Positions 1 through 8,232 of a stretch of 64,000 nt of DNA are shown piece by piece. Location: contig NZ_CP053748.1 in assembly GCF_024400215.1 (NCBI RefSeq), positions 5,456,001-5,520,000 on the forward strand, in the 5' to 3' direction. Both the position numbers and the translations under genes were made by a program. Source of the DNA: Massilia sp. erpn. Lineage in GTDB: Bacteria > Pseudomonadota > Gammaproteobacteria > Burkholderiales > Burkholderiaceae_D. The notes beneath the pieces are model-generated. The model saw only the letters and a list, made by a program, of their open reading frames with translations. It was not told where the DNA came from and did not search any database. How positions within the stretch are numbered: position 1 is the first letter of the stretch; each line of letters opens with the position of its first letter.

Positions 1-1089
1 GCGCACATAGGATTGCGTGAGCGCCTTGAGCGGCTCGTTCATCAGCGCCACCGCCACCCATTTGCCATCCTGTTCGCGCACGATCGGACCGTGATGGGTG
101 AAATAAGCGGTAACGGTTTTCTCGGCCATGCCTTGCGCCGTCTTGTACGGCAGGCGGATCGCCACCGCCCTCACCGGACGCTGCTCCTTGCCGTACTGGT
201 AGACCAGCTTGCCGTCCTGCTCGGCGATGCTTTCCACGAACTCGTCGATCACATCGGCGCCGCCCGAGGTGTGCATCCAGCCCAGGCGCTCGTTAAAGCC
301 CTGGTAGACGAAGAATTGGCCCCAGGTCACGGCGCCATAGGCATTCAGTCCCTGGCGGCTGACCACATGGATCTCGGGCCGGAAATAGAAGGAGGTGTGC
401 GGATTGATCATCAGCAGCGCATGGCCCGACTTGCTCAGGGCCGGCGCAATGGCAAAGCCGTTGGAACCGCTCGGTTCCTTTTCCATGGCCAGCGCCGGCA
501 TGGCTTGCGGACGTTGAGGCGCCTTGGAATAGAAGGCTTCCAGCTGCCTGAGGTCGATCGATTCGATATCGCCGCCGATACTGCCTTCGCTGAAACTGAG
601 CGCCATCCACGGTTCGAAGCGGGTCAGCAGCCGCGGCTGCACGTCCGGATGCGTATGCAGGTAGAAGTTCAGGCCATCGGCCCAGGCGCCCATCAGCTTC
701 TTCAGCCAGGCCGGGCTGGCCTGGTACTGGCTCTTCAGCAGCTCGGGCGTGATGAAGAGCTTCATGCGCAAATCCTGGTACAGCGCCTTCTCTCCCTCGA
801 CCTCGGCCAGACGGCCCATGGCGTTGATGTAATTCAGCTCGATGCGCTTGAAATCATCCTCTGCCTGCGCATACACCATGCCGAACACGGCGTCGGCGTC
901 GGTATTGCCATAGACGTGGGCGATGCCCCATTTATCGCGCAGGATGCTGACGCGCTCGGCGGCCATTTTCAGGCGCAGCGCCTCGATCGCGCCGACACCG
1001 CCCGCGCGGGCTGGTGCGGCCGGGGCGGCGATGACGGCCAAGGGCATGGCACAGGCTAATGCAAGCGCAGAACGCGACAGTCTCGGCAT
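1..1089 (-). CDS. Penicillin acylase family protein (3' end outside window)
   Basis: The first 363 codons of an N-terminal nucleophile hydrolase of the penicillin/acyl-homoserine-lactone acylase type are visible; the gene continues past base 1. A signal peptide occupies about residues 1-29. The alpha-chain region carries the family pattern RDKWGIAHVYG (residues 51-61). The expected autoprocessing site is GSNGF, with Ser209 as the presumed new N-terminal nucleophile of the beta chain. The family cleaves amide bonds of penicillins, N-acyl-homoserine lactones or lipopeptides in the periplasm; the substrate cannot be told from this part. The ATG at 1089 gives a good signal peptide. The next gene upstream is the co-directional ParB-like gene. 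Confidence 0.88.
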   Translation of the reverse strand, partial: MPRLSRSALALACAMPLAVIAAPAAPARAGGVGAIEALRLKMAAERVSILRDKWGIAHVYGNTDADAVFGMVYAQAEDDFKRIELNYINAMGRLAEVEGEKALYQDLRMKLFITPELLKSQYQASPAWLKKLMGAWADGLNFYLHTHPDVQPRLLTRFEPWMALSFSEGSIGGDIESIDLRQLEAFYSKAPQRPQAMPALAMEKEPSGSNGFAIAPALSKSGHALLMINPHTSFYFRPEIHVVSRQGLNAYGAVTWGQFFVYQGFNERLGWMHTSGGADVIDEFVESIAEQDGKLVYQYGKEQRPVRAVAIRLPYKTAQGMAEKTVTAYFTHHGPIVREQDGKWVAVALMNEPLKALTQSYVR

Positions 1090-1126
1090 AAGGCTTTTCT
1101 CCGGTATATTTTTATGTGGCGCGCAC

Positions 1127-1975
1127 TCAGGACGCGTCGACCAGCGTGGCAATGCGTTCGCGCAGCTCGGCGTTCTCGGCGCGCAGCGCGGCGTTCCTGT
1201 CTTTCAGCTGGGCCACTTCCAGGCGCAGCTGTTCGACTTCGCTCAACGGGGCGCGCTCCTCGGCGCCATATTCGCCCTCGCCTTCCGGCACGGCCTTCGG
1301 TGCTTTCGGCGGACGCGAGGCGGCGCGCTGCTCGCGGATTTCGCGCGCGGCCTGCTGCAGGAACTTCTTGCCGCCGGCGACCGCGGCCACCTGGTCGGCG
1401 TCCGGCAGCGAAGCGACGGTGGCGGCGGCATTGATCGAGATGGTGCCGGCGCGCACCGCCTCCACCAGCTCGGGCGTGGCCGTCTTCTGGATCTTCTCGA
1501 TCTGGCTGATGGTATTGCTGCTCAGGCGCGCGGCGCGCGCGATGTCCTCGCGCGAAGTGCGCACCTTGGGCGCCGGCGCGGCCTCGGCTTCCGGCTCGGG
1601 CGGCGCGATGCTCGCGTCCTCAGCCTGGACGCGGGCGTTATCCTCTTCGGCACGCTGGGCCAGAATGTCTTTCTTACGCAGCGCCAGCACGCCGCGCTGG
1701 AAGTCGGACACGCTGCGGCGGCCGAGATGGTTATCGATCATCCACAGCATCACGTCTTCCATGCTCTTAAAGCTGGTGTTCTGCGTGACCTTGAACGGGA
1801 TGCCGTGCTTCTGGCAGATCGCATAGCGGTTGTGGCCATCGACCAGCACATCGTCCCACAGCACGAGCGCATCGCGGCAGCCTTCGGCCAGCAGGCTGCG
1901 TTCCAGCGCGCTATGCTCCGCCTCGGTCAGCGGCTCGATATAGTCGCGCAGCATATCGTTGATCTTGATTTGCAT
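1127..1975 (-). CDS. ParB/RepB-like N-terminal domain protein
   Basis: A 282-aa protein. The N-terminal half resembles the ParB/Sulfiredoxin-like fold (VLVDGHNRY, residues about 44-52, corresponds to the conserved D-G-x-x-R box). A middle segment rich in Ala/Glu is followed by a helix-turn-helix-like stretch (TSREDIARAARLSSNTISQI) and a C-terminal coiled coil (leucine-rich heptads in the last 45 residues). I chose the ATG at 1975 because an AGGATT box precedes it and homology begins there; the longer frame to 2029 adds an unconserved tail. No ParA partner is visible. It could be a free-standing regulator or a leftover of an integrated element, since it sits next to a tRNA gene. Confidence 0.8.
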   Translation of the reverse strand: MQIKINDMLRDYIEPLTEAEHSALERSLLAEGCRDALVLWDDVLVDGHNRYAICQKHGIPFKVTQNTSFKSMEDVMLWMIDNHLGRRSVSDFQRGVLALRKKDILAQRAEEDNARVQAEDASIAPPEPEAEAAPAPKVRTSREDIARAARLSSNTISQIEKIQKTATPELVEAVRAGTISINAAATVASLPDADQVAAVAGGKKFLQQAAREIREQRAASRPPKAPKAVPEGEGEYGAEERAPLSEVEQLRLEVAQLKDRNAALRAENAELRERIATLVDAS

Positions 1976-2132
1976 TGATTTAATCCTTGAGTAACCGCGG
2001 CGCGGCGCGCTGCCGTTCGGAGGCGCCAATTTCGCCGTCCAGAATCCTACACCATTTTTATGCGGGTTTTAATATGGGAGCGGGCGGGAAGAGCGCTGCG
2101 GCTGCGCGGAACAGCGCAGATGAAGAGAGACG

Positions 2133-2219
2133 TGGTGCCCCGGGCCGGAATCGAACCGGCACGGCCTTGCGGCCAACGGATTTTAAGTCCGGTGTGTCTA
2201 CCAATTTCACCACCGGGGC
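2133..2219 (-). tRNA. tRNA-Leu (anticodon UAA)
   Basis: Read on the minus strand, the 87-nt gene starts GCCCCGG and ends CCGGGGC-A-CCA, a perfect seven-pair acceptor stem with an encoded CCA. The anticodon loop reads CTTAAAA, giving UAA (plus-strand 2183-2185). A long variable arm (class II) and a normal T arm (GGTTCGATTCC) complete a standard tRNA-Leu. Confidence 0.97.
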
Positions 2220-2252
2220 ACAGCCCGCTATTATGACATGGCTGATCAATAA

Positions 2253-2273
2253 CTTCCAGAGCGGGACTGGAAG
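2253..2273 (-). terminator. Hairpin downstream of the DUF535 gene
   Basis: A perfect 7-bp inverted repeat (CTTCCAG / CTGGAAG, 7-nt loop) lies just past the stop codon of the DUF535 gene. On the minus strand it is followed by TTATT. The U tract is short, so this is a weak intrinsic terminator or an RNA-processing hairpin ahead of the tRNA. Confidence 0.45.
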
Positions 2274-2282
2274 CCTGATGGC

Positions 2283-3176
2283 TTAAGGGGTTTGCGGCAC
2301 CAGGCGGGCCAGCACGTCGGCATTGAGCAGGGCCAGCATGTCGTGGCGCTTGCGCATCTCCGAGCGTTTTTTGGACGGCACAGCTTCGAACTCGGGCGGC
2401 TGCAAGGCGCTGCAAGCGAGTTCGTAGTCGCCGTCCGGGCGCGCGGTGGCGCCCATTTCCAGCCACAAGCTGTCGTAGCAAGCCTTGATCTTGCCGTCGC
2501 GCTGGGCGGTGCGCGCCGCCGTGCGGTTCTTGTTGCAGACCAGGACCATGCGCGCGCAGCCGCTGGCATGGCCCAGATGGCGCAGCAGGCGCACCAGCAG
2601 ACTCTTGGGACGCAAGCCATGCAGTTCGCGGGTCGCTTCGCGCATCAGTTCCAGGCCGGCGCCGCAGGATGGTCCCTGGATGCAGCCGACACCGATCTGC
2701 ATATGCGGACCATCGTTCAAGAAGGAAAAGGCCACCGAGCAGACCAGCGTCCCATCGCGCCGCAGTTGCAGCACCAGCTCGCCTTCGCGTTCCATCGGCA
2801 CGATGGCGCAGAGTTCGATGCTGTAGGGCGTGCCGCTCTTGCCGGCAAAGGCCGCCAATTGCACCGGGCCGCGCGCGGCTTCAGCTACCAAGGCGCCCAG
2901 TCCCTGGCGCAGGATGAAGCGGTAGTGGCCGACCAGGGCCGCCAAGCGCTCGCGCCGGTTCATGCGCTGGCTGAGCCAGGGACGGTAGACCTTGTGGATT
3001 AGCCGCGGCTGGGCATGCGCCAGTTCGCGCAGCATCTGGTCGGAGTTGAGCACGCCGAGCCAGTGGCGCGTCATGCGGAAATGCGCCAGCGCGCGCGTAT
3101 GCAGCTTCAGCGCCGCCGCGAAATGCGAGAGCGACGATTTCTTCTCCAGACCGACGGTCAGGGTGATGGGCCGCAT
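2283..3176 (-). CDS. VirK/YbjX family (DUF535) protein
   Basis: A 297-aa protein whose whole length matches the DUF535 pattern: an N-terminal helical part with HKVYRPWLSQ and RLAALVGHYRFI, then a beta-rich part with GVGCIQGP and the LRPKSLLVRLL stretch. Members include Shigella/Salmonella VirK and E. coli YbjX, implicated in outer-membrane or virulence-factor physiology and peptide resistance; the molecular activity is unknown. No signal peptide is seen. The ATG at 3176 has a GGGAG ribosome site 8 nt upstream and starts the conserved region; alternatives at 3215 and 3251 are possible. Confidence 0.85.
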   Translation of the reverse strand: MRPITLTVGLEKKSSLSHFAAALKLHTRALAHFRMTRHWLGVLNSDQMLRELAHAQPRLIHKVYRPWLSQRMNRRERLAALVGHYRFILRQGLGALVAEAARGPVQLAAFAGKSGTPYSIELCAIVPMEREGELVLQLRRDGTLVCSVAFSFLNDGPHMQIGVGCIQGPSCGAGLELMREATRELHGLRPKSLLVRLLRHLGHASGCARMVLVCNKNRTAARTAQRDGKIKACYDSLWLEMGATARPDGDYELACSALQPPEFEAVPSKKRSEMRKRHDMLALLNADVLARLVPQTP

Positions 3177-3196
3177 GGTTTGTCTCCCGATTATTT

Positions 3197-3246
3197 GTTT
3201 CGTTTGCCGAAACATTGTTATACATTCTCGCAACAATACGTTACAA
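3197..3246 (-). promoter_or_regulatory. Likely promoter and dyad ahead of the DUF535 gene
   Basis: On the minus strand TTGTAA (3246-3241) and TATAAC (3222-3217) are spaced by 18 bp, a fair sigma-70 promoter. Downstream of it, GTTTCG-TTTGC-CGAAAC (3197-3213) is a perfect 6-bp dyad in the leader, about 20 bp from the start codon, where a repressor could bind. No experimental support. The rest of the 326-bp divergent spacer up to 3502 holds only the elements listed next. Confidence 0.4.
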
Positions 3247-3400
3247 GGCACCGATAGTATCGGCCTCTCGGAAGGGTAGCAATTGGTAAGCCGCGTAAGG
3301 TTTCTACGTAATTCCGTAGGGCAATATCAGTGAAGACAGGCTATGAAAGCTGTCGTGTGGAAATTGCGACAGTCCTAAATACTTGCAGGGCGAAGCATTG

Positions 3401-3435
3401 TATAATGCTAAGTATAGTTTTCATTTGGAAACTAT
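3401..3435 (+). promoter_or_regulatory. -10 box and dyad upstream of the PEP-CTERM gene
   Basis: A consensus TATAAT lies at 3401-3406, with no good -35 at standard spacing. Just downstream is a 7-bp inverted repeat ATAGTTT (3414-3420) / AAACTAT (3429-3435). The arrangement suggests an activator-dependent promoter with a dyad near the transcript start. Confidence 0.4.
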
Positions 3436-3502
3436 TTCGTGATCGCTACGATCCCACGCCTTGCCGGTGCCACGGCAAGCTCATCCACAATCAGGAAGAC
3501 AG

Positions 3503-4063
3503 ATGAAGAAACTGACGACGCATGCCGCCGCGATTGCGTTGACCGCCGCTACCGTGTTTGCCACCCCGCTGGCCCAGGCCGCCAAATGGGTCGAGATCAG
3601 CGCACCGAAAACCAGCGGTTTTACCGTGGGCTCGGGCAAAGTAAGTTATGGTCCTATCGCCGCCGCCTCGGTCTGGGTGTTTGACGGCGAGAACATCAAT
3701 CCGCAAAACGCTGAGAATATCGAATCCCTGGTCGAAGGCCTGTTCAAGCTACCAGCGACCGGCAAAGGCTCGCTGCAACTGGTGGGCGAGAAAAACCTGG
3801 CCAACAGCAAATCCGGCTCGTTCAAGGTCGGCGCCAGCTTCAACTACCTGGCCGTGCACTATGGCCGTGGCGAGCTGGTGTTCCACTGGGATAAGCCGCT
3901 GGCGGCCGACAGCCTGTTCACCTTCAGCGGCCTGCCGCGCGGTTCGAGCAACTACCGCGCCTTCAGCAGCATTTCCGCCGTACCCGAGCCGGCCACCTAC
4001 GGCATGCTGCTCGGCGGCCTGGGCCTGATGGCCTTGATCGCCCGCCGCCGCAAGCAAGGCTGA
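3503..4063 (+). CDS. PEP-CTERM sorting domain-containing protein
   Basis: A 186-aa exported protein. A cleavable signal peptide (residues 1-26, ending AQA-A) is followed by a beta-rich body without recognised domains. The end has the PEP-CTERM signal: VPEPATYG with PEP at residues 161-163, a hydrophobic helix (about 167-180), and a basic RRRKQG tail. In exopolysaccharide-making proteobacteria such proteins are processed by exosortase (EpsH/XrtA) and delivered to the cell surface or biofilm matrix. The ATG at 3503 follows AGGAAG. No exosortase gene is in the window, so it must act from elsewhere. Confidence 0.92.
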   Translation: MKKLTTHAAAIALTAATVFATPLAQAAKWVEISAPKTSGFTVGSGKVSYGPIAAASVWVFDGENINPQNAENIESLVEGLFKLPATGKGSLQLVGEKNLANSKSGSFKVGASFNYLAVHYGRGELVFHWDKPLAADSLFTFSGLPRGSSNYRAFSSISAVPEPATYGMLLGGLGLMALIARRRKQG

Positions 4064-4074
4064 TCCCCTCCTCT

Positions 4075-4099
4075 GCTCAGGCGGCAGCGCCGCCTGAGC
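4075..4099 (+). terminator. GC-rich hairpin after the PEP-CTERM gene
   Basis: An 11-bp perfect inverted repeat GCTCAGGCGGC / GCCGCCTGAGC with a 3-nt loop begins 11 bp after the stop codon. There is no U tract after it, so it may be a factor-assisted terminator or a 3'-end stabiliser. A second imperfect dyad (ACTGGTG / CACCGGT, about 4131-4148) follows before the next gene. Confidence 0.5.
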
Positions 4100-4176
4100 C
4101 AGCGCAAAGTCCGCGTTCTCCGCTTGTCCGACACTGGTGCTTTCACCGGTGCACTTGTGCACAAAGGAGAATTGAC

Positions 4177-4521
4177 ATGGCCCCTCACGAAAACTACGAT
4201 GAAGGCATGGAACATCGGATCACAAATCAGGAAGCTTTTGCAGTAGAGACGCGCGAACGTCTGGCCCGGATCGAGGCGACACTCGTCACCAAGACCGAGT
4301 TCTACGAAGCGATCTCCTCCCTGCGTGCCGAGATGCACAAAGGTTTTGCCGACACCATCAAATGGGTGATCGGCATGTCGCTGGGCATTGCCATGGCCGG
4401 CATTACCGTCATGACCTTCGTGCTCAACAATGCCACGCCCAAGGCCGCCCCTGCCCAGCCAGCGCCGGTAGTGATCTATCTGCCAGCGCCCCTGACGTCG
4501 GCCCCAGCCGCACCGCGTTAA
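4177..4521 (+). CDS. Small coiled-coil membrane protein, unknown function
   Basis: A 114-aa protein: a polar N-terminal helix (RITNQEAFAVETRERLARIE, residues 13-32), a second amphipathic part (KTEFYEAISSLRAEMHKGF), one transmembrane helix (about 62-84) and a Pro/Ala-rich tail. The layout resembles DUF1640/hemolysin-XhlA-like small membrane proteins, but I cannot assign a family. A strong AGGAG ribosome site lies 8 nt before the ATG. Confidence 0.7.
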   Translation: MAPHENYDEGMEHRITNQEAFAVETRERLARIEATLVTKTEFYEAISSLRAEMHKGFADTIKWVIGMSLGIAMAGITVMTFVLNNATPKAAPAQPAPVVIYLPAPLTSAPAAPR

Positions 4522-4560
4522 GCATGCGCCGCCGTGCCGCCAAGCTGCCTATACTCAGGC

Positions 4561-5460
4561 ATGGCGAAAATCTATATCGGCATTTCGGGATGGCGCTACC
4601 CACCGTGGCGCAGCGTGTTCTATCCCAAGAAGCTGGCGCAGGCACGCGAACTGGAATTTGCGTCGCGCGCCCTGCCCTCGATTGAGCTGAACGGTTCCTT
4701 CTATGCGCTGCAGCGCCCGGCCAGCTACCGCGCCTGGTATGAAGCCACGCCGCCCGGCTTTGTCTTCAGTCACAAAGGCAACCGCTACCTGACCCACATC
4801 ATCCGCCTGCGCGAACCGCACGAAGCGCTGGCCAATATCTTCGCCTCCGGCGTATTCGAGCTGCGCGAAAAACTGGGGCCATTCCTCTGGCAGCTTCCGC
4901 CCAGCCTGCGCTTCGACGCCGATACCGTCGAAAGCTTTCTCAGCCTGCTGCCGCACGACACGGAACAGGCGCTGGAGCTGGCGCGCCACCACGGCCCGCA
5001 TATGAAGGGCCGCACCGTGCTGCAGACCGACGCCAAACGCAAGCTGCTGCATGCCATGGAAGTCCGCCACGACAGCTTCATCGACGCGCGCTTTATCGGT
5101 CTGCTGCGCAAGTACAAGGTAGCGATGGTGGTGGCCGATACGGCGGGAAAATGGCCCGATTATGAGGACGTCTGCGCCAGCTTCATGTACCTGCGCCTGC
5201 ACGGCGACAAGGAGCTGTACGCCAGCGGCTATACCGATGCGGCGCTGGAGCGCTGGGCGCAACGCATCCGCGCCTGGAGCGGCGGCGGCCAGCCGGACGA
5301 TGCGAAACTCATCTCCGACCACAAGGCGCCACAGCGCGCCAGCCGCGATATCTACTGCTACTTCGACAACGACATCAAGGTGCGCGCGCCCTTCGATGCG
5401 CGCCGCCTGATCCAGAAACTCGGACTCGACGAGGGTCTGGCGGATATCGGCGGCGGCTAG
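4561..5460 (+). CDS. DUF72 domain-containing protein
   Basis: A 299-aa protein with the DUF72 TIM-barrel pattern: IGISGWRYPPW near the N-terminus, the SIELNGSFYALQRP strand, FVFSHKGNRYLTH, and the C-terminal YLRLHGDKELYASGY and DIYCYFDND motifs. The E. coli homologue is YecE; its biochemical role is not established. The ATG at 4561 begins the conserved sequence. It overlaps the convergent CLC gene: the two stop codons share the tetranucleotide CTAG at 5457-5460. Confidence 0.9.
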   Translation: MAKIYIGISGWRYPPWRSVFYPKKLAQARELEFASRALPSIELNGSFYALQRPASYRAWYEATPPGFVFSHKGNRYLTHIIRLREPHEALANIFASGVFELREKLGPFLWQLPPSLRFDADTVESFLSLLPHDTEQALELARHHGPHMKGRTVLQTDAKRKLLHAMEVRHDSFIDARFIGLLRKYKVAMVVADTAGKWPDYEDVCASFMYLRLHGDKELYASGYTDAALERWAQRIRAWSGGGQPDDAKLISDHKAPQRASRDIYCYFDNDIKVRAPFDARRLIQKLGLDEGLADIGGG

Positions 5461-6701
5461 CGCGGCGCGTCCTCACCCATCGCCGATTTCAGCCGCTCCA
5501 GGCGCTGCGAGCGATAAATGCCCGCGTGTCCCGAGAACAGGTAGGCCACCACGCAGCCCAGCGCCGCATACGGCCCGATTTGCGGGCCAAACAGCTCGAT
5601 CGCCATCACCGTGCAAGCCAAGGGCGTATTCGCCGCCCCCGCGAATACTGCCACAAAGCCAATCGCCGCCAGCAGCGCGAAAGGCTGATGCAGCAAGGGC
5701 GCCAGCGCATTGCCCAGGGTCGCGCCGATATAGAACAGCGGCGTCACCTCCCCGCCCTTAAAGCCGCTACCGAGAGAAGCCACGGTGAACAGGAACTTGC
5801 CGGCGCAATCCCAAGGCGCGACTGGATGCTGGAAGGCCTCCACGATGACCGGAATCCCCAGCCCGATATAGCGCTGCGAACCAAGCAGCCAGACCGCCAC
5901 CGCGATCAGCAAGCCGCCCAGCAAGGGGCGCAAAGGCGCATATCCCACCCATTTTTTCATGAGCGACGAAGCCAGATGCGTGCCGCGCGCGAACAGCATG
6001 CCCGTCACGCCGAACACGATGCCGGCGGCCAGAACGGCCGCCACGCCCATCACGCTCACCGCCGGTACCGCGCCCAGCGCGTAAAGCGTATGGTGCACAC
6101 CCCAGGCCAGCGTAATCTGATCGGCGACGATGGCCGCCACCATGCAGGGAAAGATCGCGTCATAGCGCATGCGGCCGATCACAAGCACCTCCAGGCCAAA
6201 GATGGCGCCCGCCAGTGGCGTGCCAAAAACCGAAGCGAAACCCGCGCTGATGCCCGCCATCAGCAGGATGCGCCGATCCTCATGGCGCAGGCGGAAGACA
6301 TGGGTCAACTGGTCCGCCAGCGCCCCCCCCATCTGCACCGCCGTCCCCTCGCGTCCCACCGAGGCGCCGAACAGATGCGACACCACCGTGCCAAACAAGA
6401 CCAGCGGCGCCAGACGCAGCGGTACCACATGCTTCGGATCATGGATCTCATCGATCAGCAGATTATTCCCGCCCTCGACATTGCGGCCGAACTGCAGATA
6501 AATCCAGCCCACGGCGAAACCCGCCAGCGGCAGCAGCCAGATAATCCAGGGCGAAGCCTCGCGCCGGGCAGTCACAGCATCCAGCGCCATCAAAAAGAAA
6601 GCCGAAGCACTCCCCGCCAGCGCCGCCACAATGCCCGCCAGCCCGCACCACTTCAACAGATAAGGAAGCAGCCGCAGCTGCTCAGGAAGCCTCTTCATCA
6701 T
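5457..6701 (-). CDS. CLC-family anion/proton antiporter, fluoride-type signature
   Basis: A 414-aa membrane protein with about 10-12 helices and no cytoplasmic CBS domains. Key motifs are GGNNLL (77-82) where chloride CLCs have GSGIP, GREGT (116-120) with the gating glutamate E118, and KGGEVTPLF in the third anion-binding loop. The GNNL variant is what I associate with the CLC-F subfamily of F-/H+ antiporters, which protect bacteria from fluoride; that subtype call is inference. The ATG at 6701 follows GGGG; a TTG at 6704 is also in frame. No fluoride riboswitch is seen upstream, where a REP-like repeat sits instead. Confidence 0.87.
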   Translation of the reverse strand: MMKRLPEQLRLLPYLLKWCGLAGIVAALAGSASAFFLMALDAVTARREASPWIIWLLPLAGFAVGWIYLQFGRNVEGGNNLLIDEIHDPKHVVPLRLAPLVLFGTVVSHLFGASVGREGTAVQMGGALADQLTHVFRLRHEDRRILLMAGISAGFASVFGTPLAGAIFGLEVLVIGRMRYDAIFPCMVAAIVADQITLAWGVHHTLYALGAVPAVSVMGVAAVLAAGIVFGVTGMLFARGTHLASSLMKKWVGYAPLRPLLGGLLIAVAVWLLGSQRYIGLGIPVIVEAFQHPVAPWDCAGKFLFTVASLGSGFKGGEVTPLFYIGATLGNALAPLLHQPFALLAAIGFVAVFAGAANTPLACTVMAIELFGPQIGPYAALGCVVAYLFSGHAGIYRSQRLERLKSAMGEDAPR

Positions 6702-6737
6702 CAAACCCCAACAGAATCAAGAAGATTACCCCACCCT

Positions 6738-6865
6738 TTGATCCCGATCAACAAATGTCCACCCTGGTGTCAGGCACCAGAGTCGGACATTCTTTGATCT
6801 AAATCAGTAAATGTCCTACCTTGGTGCCTGACACCAGGGTGGGACATTTGTTGAGGGAGATCAAA
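6738..6865. repeat. Tandem pair of palindromic REP-like elements
   Basis: Two direct copies with a period of about 55 bp (starting at 6738 and 6793) each read TTTGATC-N3-ATCA-N2-AAATGTCC, then a palindromic core and GGACATT. The cores are CTGGTGTCAGGCACCAG (6764-6780) and TTGGTGCCTGACACCAG. The outer flanks 6738-6761 and 6842-6865 are also inverted relative to each other, so the whole 128 bp can fold back. A related single copy occurs at 55528-55561. It lies between the multicopper oxidase stop and the CLC start and may act as a transcript-end structure. Confidence 0.85.
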
Positions 6866-6867
6866 CG

Positions 6868-8232
6868 TTAGTGGCGGTGGGGGGCGTTGCGCTTGACTTT
6901 CAGGGGGGCGGCGGCCTTGGTGGCGGGGGCGTTGGGGGCGGTGCTGGGGGGCGGGAGCTCGCCAGTCCATTCGCGGGCGACACTGCCTTGGGGGTGCTTG
7001 TACCAGCCGGGGTCGCTGTAGTTGCCACGGGCCTGGTTCTCGCGCACTTTGAGCAGGGTGAACATGCCGCCCATTTCGATTTCGCCGTATTGGCCGGTGC
7101 CGGTCATCATGGGCAGAGTATTTTCGGGAATGGGCATCTGCATGCCGCCCATGCTGCCGCCCTTCTCTCCCATGACCATGTAGCCGGGGACCAGTTTGTT
7201 GATCTTTTCGGCGACGCCTCTATGATCGACGCCAATCATGGTGGGGACGTCGTGGCCCATGGCGTTCATGGTGTGGTGGGATTTGTGGCAGTGGAAGGCC
7301 CAGTCGCCGGGATTGTCGGCGATGAATTCGATGGCGCGCATCTGGCCAACGGCAATGTCGGTAGTGACTTCGGGCCAGCGCGCCGCCGGTTTCACCCAGC
7401 CGCCATCGGTGCCGGTCACTTCGAAGGTGTGGCCGTGCAGGTGGATGGGGTGGTTGGTCATCGTCAGGTTGCCGGCGCGGATGCGGACGCGGTCACCCTT
7501 GCGCACGACCATGGGGTCGATCGCGGGGAAGGCGCGGCTGTTGAAGGTCCACAGATTGAAGTCGAGCATGGTGTTGATCTTGGGCGTGTAGCTGCCTGGC
7601 TCGATGTCGTAGGCGCTGAGCAGGAAGACGAAGTCGCGGTCCACCGCATGCAGGGCCGGATCTTTGGGGTGCGTGACCCAGAAGCCCATCATGCCCATGG
7701 CCATCTGCGCCATTTCGTCTGCGTGCGGGTGGTACATGAAGGTGCCGGCGTGCTTGGCGACGAATTCGTAGACAAAGGTTTTGCCAGGCGGGATGGCGGG
7801 CTGGGTGACGCCGCTGACGCCATCCATGCCGTTGGGCAGAATCTGGCCGTGCCAGTGCACGCTGGTGTTTTCGGGCAGCTTGTTGGTGACGAAGATGCGC
7901 ACGCGGTCGCCCTCCACCACTTCGATGGTCGGGCCGGGCGTCTGGCCATTGTAGCCCCACAGATTGGCGAACATGCCGGGGGCGATTTCGCGCACCACGG
8001 GTTCGGCGACGAGGTGGAATTCCTTGACGTTGTCCTTCATGCGCCACGGCAGGCTCCAGCCGTTGAGGGTGACGACGGGGTTGAAGGGACGCCCGGTCGG
8101 TGGCGGCGGCGGAACGGCGGTGGCGGCGGCTGGCTGCAGCGGTGCCTCTGGTAGGCTGGCGGCGCCGGCGCGGCTTACCATGCCTGCGCCAATCAGGGCG
8201 GCTCCGGTCAGAAAGGATCGGCGGTTGGTCAT
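6868..8232 (-). CDS. Multicopper oxidase, Tat-exported
   Basis: A 454-aa cupredoxin oxidase. The N-terminus has a twin-arginine signal (NRRSFLTGAA). All four copper-ligand clusters are present: HWHG, HPHADEM, NHPIHLHGHTFEV, and HCHKSHHTMNAM with the type-1 Cys and an axial Met. Met-rich stretches (GGSMGGMQM and similar) follow near the C-terminus, as in Cu(I)-oxidising enzymes such as CueO/CopA. The likely job is periplasmic oxidation of Cu(I) or of a phenolic substrate. It overlaps the TolC-family gene by 4 bp (ATGA), so the two are translationally coupled. The tail is Pro/Ala-rich and ends with His. Confidence 0.93.
   Translation of the reverse strand: MTNRRSFLTGAALIGAGMVSRAGAASLPEAPLQPAAATAVPPPPPTGRPFNPVVTLNGWSLPWRMKDNVKEFHLVAEPVVREIAPGMFANLWGYNGQTPGPTIEVVEGDRVRIFVTNKLPENTSVHWHGQILPNGMDGVSGVTQPAIPPGKTFVYEFVAKHAGTFMYHPHADEMAQMAMGMMGFWVTHPKDPALHAVDRDFVFLLSAYDIEPGSYTPKINTMLDFNLWTFNSRAFPAIDPMVVRKGDRVRIRAGNLTMTNHPIHLHGHTFEVTGTDGGWVKPAARWPEVTTDIAVGQMRAIEFIADNPGDWAFHCHKSHHTMNAMGHDVPTMIGVDHRGVAEKINKLVPGYMVMGEKGGSMGGMQMPIPENTLPMMTGTGQYGEIEMGGMFTLLKVRENQARGNYSDPGWYKHPQGSVAREWTGELPPPSTAPNAPATKAAAPLKVKRNAPHRH

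Noticed and set aside
6702..6870. Fluoride riboswitch upstream of the CLC gene
   Set aside because: The region is accounted for by the tandem REP-like repeats; I could not find the crcB-motif core.
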